From assembly GCF_001509405.1 (NCBI RefSeq), contig NZ_CP011502.1, positions 930,001 to 994,000 of the forward strand: 64,000 nucleotides of DNA, written 5' to 3'. This stretch comes from Aeromicrobium erythreum. Lineage in GTDB: Bacteria; Actinomycetota; Actinomycetes; Propionibacteriales; Nocardioidaceae. This document shows, piece by piece, positions 46,370-54,761 of this stretch (position 1 is the stretch's first letter; each line of letters begins with the position of its first letter). Made by a program: the position numbers and the translations under genes. Under the pieces are notes generated by a model that saw only the letters and a program-made list of their open reading frames with translations, had not been told where the DNA came from and searched no databases.

Positions 46370-46533
46370 AGGTCTGGGAGTGTCAGCAGTGCGGGTTCAT
46401 CTACGACGAGGCGCAGGGCTGGGAGGAGGAAGGATTCCCGCCCGGCACCCGCTGGGAGGACATCCCCGACGACTGGACCTGCCCCGACTGCGGTGCGGCC
46501 AAGGCCGACTTCACGATGACGCAGGTGGGTTGA
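46366..46533 (+). CDS. rubA2: Rubredoxin, AlkG2-like
   Basis: A 55-residue rubredoxin starting at GTG 46366 (GTGA overlap with the stop of the first). Iron ligands lie in [10 protein letters not shown] and [11 protein letters not shown]. Standard length, without insertion after the second Cys pair, as in AlkG2-type proteins that pass electrons to AlkB. It is therefore the probable direct donor here. Too short for many gene finders. Confidence 0.92.
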   Translation: MKVWECQQCGFIYDEAQGWEEEGFPPGTRWEDIPDDWTCPDCGAAKADFTMTQVG

Positions 46534-46536
46534 GGC

Positions 46537-47775
46537 GTGGGTCGTGACACCGACCGGCTGGTCGTCGTCGGTGCGGGCATCGCTGGCGTGAGCGTCGTCG
46601 GTGCCGCGCGGCTCGCCGGCTTCGAGGGCGAGGTCGTGCTCCTGGGCGAGGAGCCCGAGCTGCCCTACCGCCGCCCGCCGGTGTCGAAGGAGGTCGTGCG
46701 CGGGGAGAAGGGCGCCGACGACATCCGGATCCGCAAGGCGGACTGGTACGAGGCGCAGCGGGTGCACCTGCGCACGGGCGAGCGGGTCGCTGCCATCGAC
46801 GTCGAGGCGCACCGCGTCACGCTGGCGTCGGGGGAGGAGCTCGACTACGGCAGCCTGGTGCTGGCCACCGGAGGTCGGGCCCGGACGCTCGAGGCGATCA
46901 CCGCACCCGACGCGCCCGGCGTCCGGACCCTCCGCGACCTGGCCGACGTCGACGGCGTGCTCGAGGCGCTGCGTCCCGGCGGCCGGCTCGTGGTCGTCGG
47001 GGCGGGGCTCATCGGGTCCGAGATCGCCGCCAGCGCGCGGGAGCTCGGCGCCGAGGTGACCCTCCTCGAGGCGGCCGCGTCGCCGCTGCAGCACCTCCTG
47101 CCGCCCGACCTCGGTGCGCTGTGCGCCGAGCTGCACACCACGCACGGCACGGACCTCCAGCTCGGCGTCGAGGTCACCGCGATCGTCGCCGGCGACGACG
47201 GCGAGACGGTCGTCGAGGCGGCGGACGGTCGGCGCTGGTCCGCGCCCGTGGTCGTCGTGGCCGTCGGGATGGCGCCGAACGGCGAGCTCGCCGCCGCCGC
47301 AGGCCTCGCCGTCGAGCGCGGAGCCGTGGTCGTCGACGACCATGGCCGCACGAGCGCCCCCGACGTCTACGCGGCGGGCGACGTCGTGCTGCGCCCCAGC
47401 GTGCTGCGCGGCGGTCCCGAACGGGTCGAGCACTGGCAGGGCGCGCAGAACCACGGCACGGCCGTCGGCCGCAACGTCGCCGGCCAGGACGCGGCCTTCG
47501 ACGAGGTCCCGTGGTGCTGGTCCGACCAGTACGGCCACACGCTGCAGGTGACCGGATGGCTCGCGGCGGCCCACGAGCTCGTCGTGCGCGGCTCGCTCGA
47601 GGCGCGCGACTTCACCGCGTTCCTGCTCGACGACGGGGTCCTGCGCGGCGCCGTCTCGATCGGCCGGCCCGCCGAGGTGCGGGTGGCTCGTCAGGCCATC
47701 GGTGCGAAGGCCCGTCCCGACGTGTCCGCCCTGGACACGACCGACGACCTGGCCGCCGCGCTGCAGGCGACATGA
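46537..47775 (+). CDS. rubB: Rubredoxin reductase
   Basis: A 412-residue FAD/NAD(P)H flavoprotein. N-terminal FAD motif LVVVGAGIAGVSVVGAARLA, second NAD(P) Rossmann motif GGRLVVVGAGLIGSEIAASA, the TSAPDVYAAGDVV FAD-binding segment and a C-terminal reductase domain (VEHWQGAQNHG). It passes electrons from NAD(P)H to rubredoxin for AlkB. GTG start 3 nt after rubA2; stop overlaps the TetR gene (ATGA). Confidence 0.94.
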   Translation: MGRDTDRLVVVGAGIAGVSVVGAARLAGFEGEVVLLGEEPELPYRRPPVSKEVVRGEKGADDIRIRKADWYEAQRVHLRTGERVAAIDVEAHRVTLASGEELDYGSLVLATGGRARTLEAITAPDAPGVRTLRDLADVDGVLEALRPGGRLVVVGAGLIGSEIAASARELGAEVTLLEAAASPLQHLLPPDLGALCAELHTTHGTDLQLGVEVTAIVAGDDGETVVEAADGRRWSAPVVVVAVGMAPNGELAAAAGLAVERGAVVVDDHGRTSAPDVYAAGDVVLRPSVLRGGPERVEHWQGAQNHGTAVGRNVAGQDAAFDEVPWCWSDQYGHTLQVTGWLAAAHELVVRGSLEARDFTAFLLDDGVLRGAVSIGRPAEVRVARQAIGAKARPDVSALDTTDDLAAALQAT

Positions 47776-48407
47776 CCGACCTGGCGCTGGGCGCGGGGGC
47801 GTACCGTGCGGGTGTGCCCTCGACCCGCGAACGCCTGCTCGACGCCGCCCAGCACGTGGTGGAGGACGACGGGTGGACGGCCGTCACGATGGCGCGCATC
47901 GCGCGCCTCGCCGGGGTGAGCCGTCAGACGGTGCACAACGAGCTGGGCACCAAGCACGCGCTCGCCCAGGCGCTCGCCCTGCGCGAGCTCGACCGGTTCC
48001 TCGCCGTCGTGCGGGACCGGCTGCGAGCCGCGGACGACGTGGTCGAGGCCGTCCGGTCGGCGTGCGAGGGCGCGCTCGAGCTCGGGGAGCGCAGCCTGCT
48101 CGTCCGCACGATCGTCACGTCGGTGCCGTCGGAGCAGGACGGCGACCTGCTCAGCGTCCTCACCACCGAGTCGGGCGAGATCGTCGAGGCCGCGTCGCTC
48201 GTCGTGCGGCAGGAGCTGCTGGACCGGTTCGCGCCGCTGCCGTTCGACGACGCTGAGCTCGTCGTGGCCGTCGAGGCGGTGGTGCGGCTCGTGCTCTCCT
48301 CGATCACGCGACCGTCGAAGCCTGCGGCCGTCGCCGCGCAGGAGATCGCGTGGATCCTCGGCCTCGCGCTCGAGGGTCAGACCGCGACCCGCGCCGCCGC
48401 GCGCTGA
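47772..48407 (+). CDS. TetR-family regulator of the alkane operon
   Basis: A 211-residue regulator. The N-terminal DNA-binding domain spans about 16-65 (STRERLLDAAQHVVEDDGWT, then MARIARLAGVSRQTVHNEL as the HTH). The ligand domain is unremarkable. In other actinobacterial alk clusters (often called AlkU) this gene closes the operon and represses it until substrate or a product acyl-CoA binds. The twin palindromes at 44761-44820 are its expected targets. Overlaps rubB by 4 nt, so expression is self-adjusting. Confidence 0.9.
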   Translation: MTDLALGAGAYRAGVPSTRERLLDAAQHVVEDDGWTAVTMARIARLAGVSRQTVHNELGTKHALAQALALRELDRFLAVVRDRLRAADDVVEAVRSACEGALELGERSLLVRTIVTSVPSEQDGDLLSVLTTESGEIVEAASLVVRQELLDRFAPLPFDDAELVVAVEAVVRLVLSSITRPSKPAAVAAQEIAWILGLALEGQTATRAAAR

Positions 48408-48428
48408 TCGCGGGACGGGGCGCAGGCC

Positions 48429-49979
48429 TCAGATCCAGCGGCGGAACCACATCCGGTCGAGCCACGCGTCGTAGGGGATGGTCCGGTCGGTCCAGATCGG
48501 CAGGAAGTACCAGAAGCACGCGACGACGGCGACGACCAGCAGTCCGACGCCGAGGCCGACCGCGTAGCGTCGCTGGGCGGTGTCGGCCCAGTGTCGGGCC
48601 TCGTCGACGAGCAGGCACAGCGCCACGATCATGAACGGCACCACGAGCACGGCGTAGAAGCTGAAGATCGGTCGGTCGGTGCTGCCGAACCAGGGCAGCC
48701 AGCCCGCCGCGACGCCGACGACCGGCACCGCCCAGCGACCGTCGCGGGTGCGGATCCAGGCGACCACCGCGGCCACGACGGCGACGGCGGCCGGCCACCA
48801 CACCGCCGGGTTGCCGAGCGCGGTGACCTCGCGGATGCACGTCGAGCCCTCGGGGGCCCCACACGCGGTGGCCGGGAGCTTGAACTGCGCGTCGAACGCG
48901 ACGGGCCGCTCGAGCAGCAGCCAGCCGGCCGGGTTCGACGCGTACGGGTGGGTCTTGCCCGCGAGGTAGGAGCCGGTGTGGAAGTCGAAGACCATGACGT
49001 GGAAGTGCCACAGGGAGCGGAACGCGTCGAGCACCCCGCCGAGGAAGCCCGGCGTCGGTGAGCTGACGTACGACCCCCACGACGGGTCGCCGAGCCCGTA
49101 CCGGACGGCGTACGCCTCCTGGTGCAGCAGGAACCCGGTCCAGGTGAGCAGGTACACGACCAGGGCGACGAGCACGAGGTAGCCGAACGCGGGCAGGCCC
49201 GTCGCGAGGGTCGTGCGGACCCAGCCGAACCGCGGCACCGTCGACACGTCCGCGTCGCTCGCGCCGTGCGCGGCGTGCATCCGGGCGTAGGTGCGGCGGG
49301 CCAGCACCTCCCACACGACGACCACCACGCCGAACGCCGCGAGGACGTAGAGCCCGCTCCACTTGGTGCCCACGGCCATGCCGAAGCACACGCCGGCGGC
49401 CAGCTGCCACGGCCGCCAGCGGACGTAGGTGCCCAGCCGCTCGCGCACGGCGTCGCGGTCGGCGACGAGACAGGCCACCCCCGCGACGACCCAGAACGTC
49501 AGGAAGACGTCGAGCAGCGCCGTCCGCGACATGACGAAGTGCAACCCGTCGAGGCAGAGCAGGAGTCCCGCGAGGCACCCCACCCACACGGACCCGGTGA
49601 GCCGCAGCACCAGGCGGGCCAGCACCAGGACCGTGAGCGCGCCGACGACCGCGGCGCTGATCCGCCAGCCGAAGGAGTTCATGCCGAAGATCGCCTCGCC
49701 GACCGCGATCAGCCACTTCCCGCCGTCCGGGTGCGCGATGTAGGCCGGCTGGCCGTTCGTCAGCCCGGTCAGGACGCCGTCGACGATCTTCTCGTTCGCG
49801 TCGGACACGAAGTCCTGGACGTAGCCGTGCTGCAGCAGGGAGTAGGCGTCCTTGGCGTAGTACGTCTCGTCGAAGACGAGCAGGTTCGGCCGACCCAGGT
49901 GCCACACCCGCAGCCCGAGCGCCAGCAGCGCCACCGCCGCCGGTCCCAGCCAGCCCACCACCCGATCCCGTGCCTCCAC
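48429..49979 (-). CDS. Protein O-mannosyltransferase (PMT family)
   Basis: A 516-residue GT39 membrane enzyme with about 11 helices. Seen: the conserved acidic FDETYYAKDAYSLLQHGY loop, where the DE pair is needed for catalysis; the NGQPAYIAHPDGGKWLIAVG loop; MSRTALLDVFLTFWVVAGV; and a C-terminal WLPWFGSTDRPIFSFYAVL block. It moves mannose from polyprenyl-phosphate-mannose to Ser/Thr of exported proteins during Sec export. The start is set at GTG 49979, 6 nt after CAGGAT; GTG 49985 is possible. Divergent from rsmI as in many Actinobacteria, but a DUF559-like gene has come between. Confidence 0.93.
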   Translation of the reverse strand: MEARDRVVGWLGPAAVALLALGLRVWHLGRPNLLVFDETYYAKDAYSLLQHGYVQDFVSDANEKIVDGVLTGLTNGQPAYIAHPDGGKWLIAVGEAIFGMNSFGWRISAAVVGALTVLVLARLVLRLTGSVWVGCLAGLLLCLDGLHFVMSRTALLDVFLTFWVVAGVACLVADRDAVRERLGTYVRWRPWQLAAGVCFGMAVGTKWSGLYVLAAFGVVVVVWEVLARRTYARMHAAHGASDADVSTVPRFGWVRTTLATGLPAFGYLVLVALVVYLLTWTGFLLHQEAYAVRYGLGDPSWGSYVSSPTPGFLGGVLDAFRSLWHFHVMVFDFHTGSYLAGKTHPYASNPAGWLLLERPVAFDAQFKLPATACGAPEGSTCIREVTALGNPAVWWPAAVAVVAAVVAWIRTRDGRWAVPVVGVAAGWLPWFGSTDRPIFSFYAVLVVPFMIVALCLLVDEARHWADTAQRRYAVGLGVGLLVVAVVACFWYFLPIWTDRTIPYDAWLDRMWFRRWI

Positions 49980-50001
49980 GGGCACATCCTGTCACCCGCG
50001 C

Positions 50002-50023
50002 CCCCCATCGGTGGCTCAGCAAC
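50002..50023. repeat. Left inverted repeat of the DUF559-like cassette
   Basis: CCCCCATCGGTGGCTCAGC plus AAC. It matches, in reverse orientation, 51333-51355, with three differences including one indel. Confidence 0.6.
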
Positions 50024-50056
50024 ATCTGAGGGGTGTCGGGATCGTGACGGTGTACG

Positions 50057-50122
50057 AGCAACCGCACGAGCGCTGCTGCGGTTGCTGAGGCACCGACGCT
50101 GAGGTGCCGGTACTTGTGGCAC
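50057..50122. repeat. Tandem palindromes beside the left inverted repeat
   Basis: agcaaccgca (50057-50066) with tgcggttgct (50077-50086), then ggcacc (50089-50094) with ggtgcc (50103-50108), then gtgcc (50104-50108) with ggcac (50118-50122). REP-like. The first shares its core with the long palindrome at 51262. Confidence 0.6.
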
Positions 50123-50152
50123 CGAGACTGGGGCGGCCGGGCGGGGCCAGGG

Positions 50153-51130
50153 TCAGGACGCGGCCCGACCCTGCCGTCGTCGGTCGTGGCGCCAGTCGTC
50201 GGGAGTGTCGAAGAGCTCGAGCCAGGCCGACCGCGAGAAGGACGGGGCTGGTCCGTCGTACCCCTGCTGCACCATGACGCGGTGCACCGCGCGCACGAGC
50301 GTCACCGGTGCGCCCAGCATCGCCGCCGTGACCTGGAGGTAGCGCCAGGCCTCGTCCCGCAGACCCGCGTACCGATGGATGTCGCGGTTGAACTGGTACG
50401 GGTCCGCGGCATGTTGACGTCCCTCGTACTCCAGGAGGAGCCGCAGCCACTGGTACACGAGGTCGCCGCAGGCCAGGAAGCGGCCCGAGGAGTCGTGGAC
50501 GTCGGCGTTCGTCTCCGGCCGCGGCAGCCCGGCGGCCACGAGCAGGCAGCGCAGCTGGCTCTCCGGCAGGCTCCGGGCCCGCGGGTCGACGAGCGCGAGC
50601 GCTGCCTTGAGCTGCGCGGCTCCTGGGCGCCACGGCTCGGCTTCCACGACGTGCCGCAGCTCCCCGAGAGCCACGTGACCTCGGTGCAGCGCCCAGTCGG
50701 CCAGGCTCACGACGTCGAGGCGCCGCAGCAGACTGGCTGCTCCCACCAGCGCCGCCGCCACGCTGACCCCGCCGCCGTCGACGCTCGGCATGACCAGCGT
50801 GCGGTGCAGGAACAACCGGTCGCGATCGGCAGCAAGGTGGAGGTCACGGCCGATCGTGAAGTGCAGGGGGAAGAGAGGCCCGACCTCGACCCCCAGCTCG
50901 ACGAACCTCGTCTGGTGGCTGGCCGCCGTGTCGGGCGGGAGCGTGAGTCGGGCCGCCTGGACCCAGTCGCGTGCTGACATCTGGTGACTGCGACAACGGA
51001 AGACGGCCGGGAAGAGTCGCTCGAACCGCTCGTGCTGGAGCTGACGGGACGTGAGGCCGAGGTCGAGGGCCTGCTGGCGGCTGAACGGCGCCTTCCGCAG
51101 CGCCTCGGGGAGGGGGCGGGGTGTTCCCAT
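50153..51130 (-). CDS. AbiEi-antitoxin-like N-terminus with DUF559-type nuclease domain
   Basis: A 325-residue protein. The N-terminus (FSRQQALDLGLTSRQLQHER, FERLFPAVFRCRSHQ) is the winged-helix AbiEi antitoxin-like domain. The C-terminal part has the pattern of DUF559/Vsr-type endonuclease domains: ESQLRCLLVAAGLPRPETNADV, a Gly-Asp pair in CGDLVYQW, and the LLLEYEGRQHAADPYQFNRD core containing the likely Glu and Gln-His active-site positions. Such proteins are numerous in actinobacterial genomes; role unproven, no partner toxin lies next to it. It is bounded by inverted repeats and REP-like palindromes. ATG 51130 chosen; a longer frame adds a basic low-complexity tail. Confidence 0.72.
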   Translation of the reverse strand: MGTPRPLPEALRKAPFSRQQALDLGLTSRQLQHERFERLFPAVFRCRSHQMSARDWVQAARLTLPPDTAASHQTRFVELGVEVGPLFPLHFTIGRDLHLAADRDRLFLHRTLVMPSVDGGGVSVAAALVGAASLLRRLDVVSLADWALHRGHVALGELRHVVEAEPWRPGAAQLKAALALVDPRARSLPESQLRCLLVAAGLPRPETNADVHDSSGRFLACGDLVYQWLRLLLEYEGRQHAADPYQFNRDIHRYAGLRDEAWRYLQVTAAMLGAPVTLVRAVHRVMVQQGYDGPAPSFSRSAWLELFDTPDDWRHDRRRQGRAAS

Positions 51131-51261
51131 GACGTCCAGGACACCGTGCGGAGTGCAGCGACGGGAGGGCGTCGCATGACGCTGTGGACGAGCACTCGCT
51201 CGACCTCGCCCTCTCGGCCGGGCTGTGGACGCTGTGCGGCGTGACGCCGACGCTGCGCATC

Positions 51262-51307
51262 GGTGGTCCAGCAACCGCAGGCGGCGTCCTGCGGTTGCTG
51301 GACCACC
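51262..51307. repeat. Perfect 20-bp palindrome upstream of the DUF559-like gene
   Basis: ggtggtccagcaaccgcagg (51262-51281) and its exact complement (51288-51307) around a 6-nt loop. Contains the shared motif ATCGGTGGNNNAGCAAC at 51260-51276. Confidence 0.75.
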
Positions 51308-51332
51308 GCCCGGGCCGACGGGCGGGTCTGGG

Positions 51333-51355
51333 GTTGCTCATCCACCGATAGGGGG
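51333..51355. repeat. Right inverted repeat of the DUF559-like cassette
   Basis: On the minus strand CCCCCTATCGGTGGATGAGC plus AAC, matching 50002-50023. It ends 28 nt before the rsmI start. Confidence 0.6.
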
Positions 51356-51371
51356 AGCAGCGTGCGGGTGG

Positions 51372-51377
51372 GAGGAT
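51372..51377 (+). promoter_or_regulatory. -10-like box for rsmI
   Basis: GAGGAT followed by 6 nt and GTG 51384. The first base departs from TANNNT, but the spacing equals that of the other leaderless genes. Confidence 0.4.
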
Positions 51378-51383
51378 GAGGGG

Positions 51384-52214
51384 GTGCTGATCCTCGCTGC
51401 GACGCCCATCGGTCGGCCCGACGACGCGTCGCCGAGGCTGGTGGCGGCGCTCGGGGCGGCCGACGTGGTGGCCGCAGAGGACACGCGGCGGCTGCGGCGG
51501 CTCGCGGGCGACCTGGGGGCCCAGGTCGGCGGACGTGTCGTGTCCTACTTCGAGGGCAACGAGCGGGAGCGGACGCCCGAGCTCGTCGAGCACCTCCTGG
51601 CCGGGCTCGACGTCCTGCTCGTCACCGACGCGGGGATGCCGAGCGTGTCCGACCCCGGCTACCGGCTCGTGGCCGCGGCGCTGGAGGCCGACGTCGACGT
51701 GCGCGCCATCCCCGGACCGTCGGCCGTCCTCACGGCGCTCGCCGTCAGCGGCCTGCCGGTCGACCGGTTCTGCTTCGAGGGGTTCCCGGCCCGCAAGGCG
51801 GGCGAGCGCGACCGTGCCTTCGCGGCGCTCGCCACCGAGCAGCGCACGATGGTCTTCTTCGAGTCGCCGCACCGCACCCGCGCGACCCTCGCCGCGCTCG
51901 CCGCCGCGCTCGGGGCCGACCGTGCCGCCGCCGTGTGCCGCGAGCTGACGAAGACGTACGAGGAGGTCGCCCGCGGCAGCCTCGCCGAGCTCGTCGCCTG
52001 GGCCGACGCGCAGGAGCACGGGGTGCGCGGCGAGGTGACCCTGGTCGTCGCCGGCCACGTCCCCGTCGTCGCCGACCTCGACACCGACGCGCTCCGCGCC
52101 CTCGTGGCCGACGCCGAGGCGACGGGACTCAGCCGCAAGGACGCGGTCGCCCAGGTCGCCGCCGACACCGGCGTGCGCAAGCGGGTCGTCTACGACGCCG
52201 CGCACGCCCGCTGA
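51384..52214 (+). CDS. rsmI: 16S rRNA (cytidine1402-2'-O)-methyltransferase
   Basis: A 276-residue SAM-dependent enzyme of the tetrapyrrole-methylase fold. Seen: LILAATPIGRPDDASPRLVA at the N-terminus, VVAAEDTRRLRRL, VLLVTDAGMPSVSDPGYRLV (SAM-binding GMP loop), AIPGPSAVLTALAVSGLP and MVFFESPHRTRATL. It methylates C1402 of 16S rRNA together with RsmH to tune decoding. The short start at GTG 51384 gives the canonical N-terminus; an earlier in-frame start would run through the repeats. Confidence 0.95.
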   Translation: MLILAATPIGRPDDASPRLVAALGAADVVAAEDTRRLRRLAGDLGAQVGGRVVSYFEGNERERTPELVEHLLAGLDVLLVTDAGMPSVSDPGYRLVAAALEADVDVRAIPGPSAVLTALAVSGLPVDRFCFEGFPARKAGERDRAFAALATEQRTMVFFESPHRTRATLAALAAALGADRAAAVCRELTKTYEEVARGSLAELVAWADAQEHGVRGEVTLVVAGHVPVVADLDTDALRALVADAEATGLSRKDAVAQVAADTGVRKRVVYDAAHAR

Positions 52215-52233
52215 GGGCGTCCCACCGGGTCAC

Positions 52234-52239
52234 TAGGAT
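52234..52239 (+). promoter_or_regulatory. -10 box for leaderless metG
   Basis: TAGGAT followed by 6 nt and GTG 52246; no Shine-Dalgarno sequence. Confidence 0.55.
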
Positions 52240-52245
52240 CGTGGT

Positions 52246-53823
52246 GTGTCCTACTACGTCACCACGCCGATCTACTACGTCAACGACGCCCCGCACATCG
52301 GCCACGGCTACACGACGGTCATCGGCGACGTCCTGACCCGCTGGCACCGTCAGCGCGGCGAGGACGTCTGGTACCTCACGGGCACCGACGAGCACGGCCT
52401 GAAGGTGCTGCGCAAGGCGCAGCAGAACGGCGCCACCCCGCAGGAGTGGACCGACCGGCTGGTCGAGACGGAGTGGAAGCCGCTGCTGGAGCTGCTCGAC
52501 ATCGCCAACGACGACTTCATCCGCACGAGCGAGGAGCGACACGAGAAGAGCGCCCAGGCGTTCTGGCAGGACCTGTACGACCGCGGCGAGGTCTACAAGG
52601 GCGAGTTCAGCGGCTGGTACTCGGTCGGCTCGGAGGAGTTCGTGGCCGAGGACGACGTCGTCGACGGCGAGGGCGACGACGAGGGGCACAAGGTCTCGTC
52701 GCTCGACGGGTCGCGCGTCGAGCACGTGACGGAGGAGAACTACTTCTTCCCGCTCAGCAAGTACGCCGACCGGCTGCTCGAGCTCTACGAGACGAACCCC
52801 GACTTCATCCAGCCCGAGTCGGCGCGCAACGAGGTCGTCTCCTTCGTGCGGCGCGGCCTGAAGGACCTCTCGATCAGCCGCTCCACGTTCGACTGGGGCA
52901 TCCAGGTCCCGTGGGACCCCTCGCACGTCATGTACGTGTGGATCGAGGCGCTGCTCAACTACGTCACCGCCGCCGGCTACGGCGTCGACGACGAGCGCTT
53001 CGGCGAGCTGTGGCCCGCCGACGTGCACCTCGTCGGCAAGGACATCGCGCGCTTCCACGCCGTCATCTGGCCGGCGATGCTGATGGCCGCCGGACGTCCC
53101 GTACCGCACCGCGTGTTCGCGCACGGCTGGCTGCTGGTGGGCGGGCAGAAGATGAGCAAGAGCAAGGCCAACGGCATCCGCCCCGACGAGATCGTCGAGG
53201 TGTTCGGTTCCGACGCCTACCGCTACTACTTCTCGCGCGCGCTCACGTTCGGTTCCGACGGCTCGATCTCGTGGGAGGACATGCGCGCCCGCTACCACGC
53301 CGAGCTCGCCAACGGGTTCGGCAACCTGGCGTCGCGGGTGGCGGCCATGATCGGCAAGTACTTCGACGGCACGCTGCCGGCCGCCGGTGAGCACACGGCC
53401 GCCGAGGAGGCGCTCGTCGCGCTCGTCGCGGAGGCCTCGGTCGAGGCCGACCGGGCGATCGACCGGATCGCGCCGCAGGACGCGCTGGCGCAGGTCTGGC
53501 GGATCGTCGAGGCCCTCAACGGCTACCTCACCGAGCAGGCGCCGTGGCAGGTGGCGAAGCAGGCGGACGAGGCGGCGCAGCGGGAGCGGCTCGCCACCAT
53601 CCTCGTGACCGCGGCCGAGGGTCTGCGTGTGCTCGCGGTGCTGCTGCACCCGGTGATGCCGCGCGCCACCGCGTCGCTGTGGGAGTCGCTGGGTGCCGAG
53701 CCTGCGCTCGGTGCGCTTGCCGACCAGCCGATCGGGACCGTCGCGCAGTGGGGACGTCTGCCGGAGGGCTCGGTGGTCACGAAGGTGCCCAGCCTGTTCC
53801 CGCGCCTCGAGGACGACGCGTGA
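52246..53823 (+). CDS. metG: Methionyl-tRNA synthetase
   Basis: A 525-residue class I synthetase. The HIGH equivalent is HIGHGY in YYVNDAPHIGHGYTTVIGDV, WYLTGTDEHGLKV follows, and the KMSKS motif is KMSKSKANG near residue 305. It has the short form without zinc-knuckle cluster or C-terminal EMAPII domain. Leaderless start. Its stop overlaps tatD (GTGA), the first link in a run to rsmA and ispE. Confidence 0.97.
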   Translation: MSYYVTTPIYYVNDAPHIGHGYTTVIGDVLTRWHRQRGEDVWYLTGTDEHGLKVLRKAQQNGATPQEWTDRLVETEWKPLLELLDIANDDFIRTSEERHEKSAQAFWQDLYDRGEVYKGEFSGWYSVGSEEFVAEDDVVDGEGDDEGHKVSSLDGSRVEHVTEENYFFPLSKYADRLLELYETNPDFIQPESARNEVVSFVRRGLKDLSISRSTFDWGIQVPWDPSHVMYVWIEALLNYVTAAGYGVDDERFGELWPADVHLVGKDIARFHAVIWPAMLMAAGRPVPHRVFAHGWLLVGGQKMSKSKANGIRPDEIVEVFGSDAYRYYFSRALTFGSDGSISWEDMRARYHAELANGFGNLASRVAAMIGKYFDGTLPAAGEHTAAEEALVALVAEASVEADRAIDRIAPQDALAQVWRIVEALNGYLTEQAPWQVAKQADEAAQRERLATILVTAAEGLRVLAVLLHPVMPRATASLWESLGAEPALGALADQPIGTVAQWGRLPEGSVVTKVPSLFPRLEDDA

Positions 53824-54686
53824 GCGAGGCCGACTGGCCCTGGCCCGACGCGCCCGAGCCGCTCCCGTCGCCCGTGGTCGACAACCACTGCCACCTCGAC
53901 CACAGGATCAAGGGCGGCCTGCTGATCGACGTCGAGGACGCCCTCGACCGGGCCGCGGCCGTGAACGTCGACCGGATCGTGCAGGTCGGCTGCGACCTCG
54001 AGGGGTCGCGCTGGGCGGTCGAGACGGCGCGCCAGCACGAGGCGATCGTCGCGGCCGTCGCCCTGCACCCCAACGAGGCGCCGCTCCTGGAGCAGGCGGG
54101 CACGCTCGACGCCGCGCTCGCCGAGATCGAGGCCCTCGCGCAGGACCCCACCGTCCGGGCGGTGGGGGAGACCGGTCTCGACTACTTCCGCACCGGCGTC
54201 GACGGACGTGCCGCGCAGCACCGCTCGTTCCGGGCGCACATCGACGTGGCCCGACGTCACGACCGCACCCTCGTCATCCACGACCGCGACGCGCACGACG
54301 ACGTCCTGGCGATCCTCGACGACCAGGGCGTCCCCGAGCGCACCGTCATGCACTGCTTCTCCGGCGACGCCGACGTCGCCCGACGCTGCCTCGACCGTGG
54401 CGCCTACCTCTCGTTCTCCGGGACGGTCACGTTCAAGAACGCCGAGCCGCTGCGCGAGGCGCTGGCCGTCACGCCGACCGACCGGATCCTCGTCGAGACC
54501 GATGCGCCCTTCCTCACACCGACGCCGCACCGTGGACGGCCGAACGCGTCGTTCCTCGTGCCGTACACGGTGCGTTTCATGGCCGAGTTCCTGGGCCGAT
54601 CCGTCGACGACCTGTGCCGGGCGATCGATGAGAACACCGACCGCGCGTTCGGCGGCTCCTGGCCTCGGCACACCCCGGCTGTTTGA
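53820..54686 (+). CDS. tatD: TatD-family metal-dependent hydrolase
   Basis: A 288-residue TIM-barrel metalloenzyme. Metal ligands: NHCHLDH (where the family has HxHLD), Glu in VGETGLDYF, His in LVIHDRDAHDD, MHCFSGD, and the Asp in LVETDAPFLTP. TatD proteins are 3'-5' DNA/RNA exonucleases or deacylases. metG-tatD-rpf-rsmA is the classical actinobacterial order. GTGA overlap with metG. Confidence 0.92.
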   Translation: MSEADWPWPDAPEPLPSPVVDNHCHLDHRIKGGLLIDVEDALDRAAAVNVDRIVQVGCDLEGSRWAVETARQHEAIVAAVALHPNEAPLLEQAGTLDAALAEIEALAQDPTVRAVGETGLDYFRTGVDGRAAQHRSFRAHIDVARRHDRTLVIHDRDAHDDVLAILDDQGVPERTVMHCFSGDADVARRCLDRGAYLSFSGTVTFKNAEPLREALAVTPTDRILVETDAPFLTPTPHRGRPNASFLVPYTVRFMAEFLGRSVDDLCRAIDENTDRAFGGSWPRHTPAV

Positions 54687-54761
54687 CGTCAGCGCCGTCC
54701 TCCCGCAGGGTGGACGGGCTGCCCATCTCCAGCTGACCTTGTCCCCGACCAGAGGAAAGCA

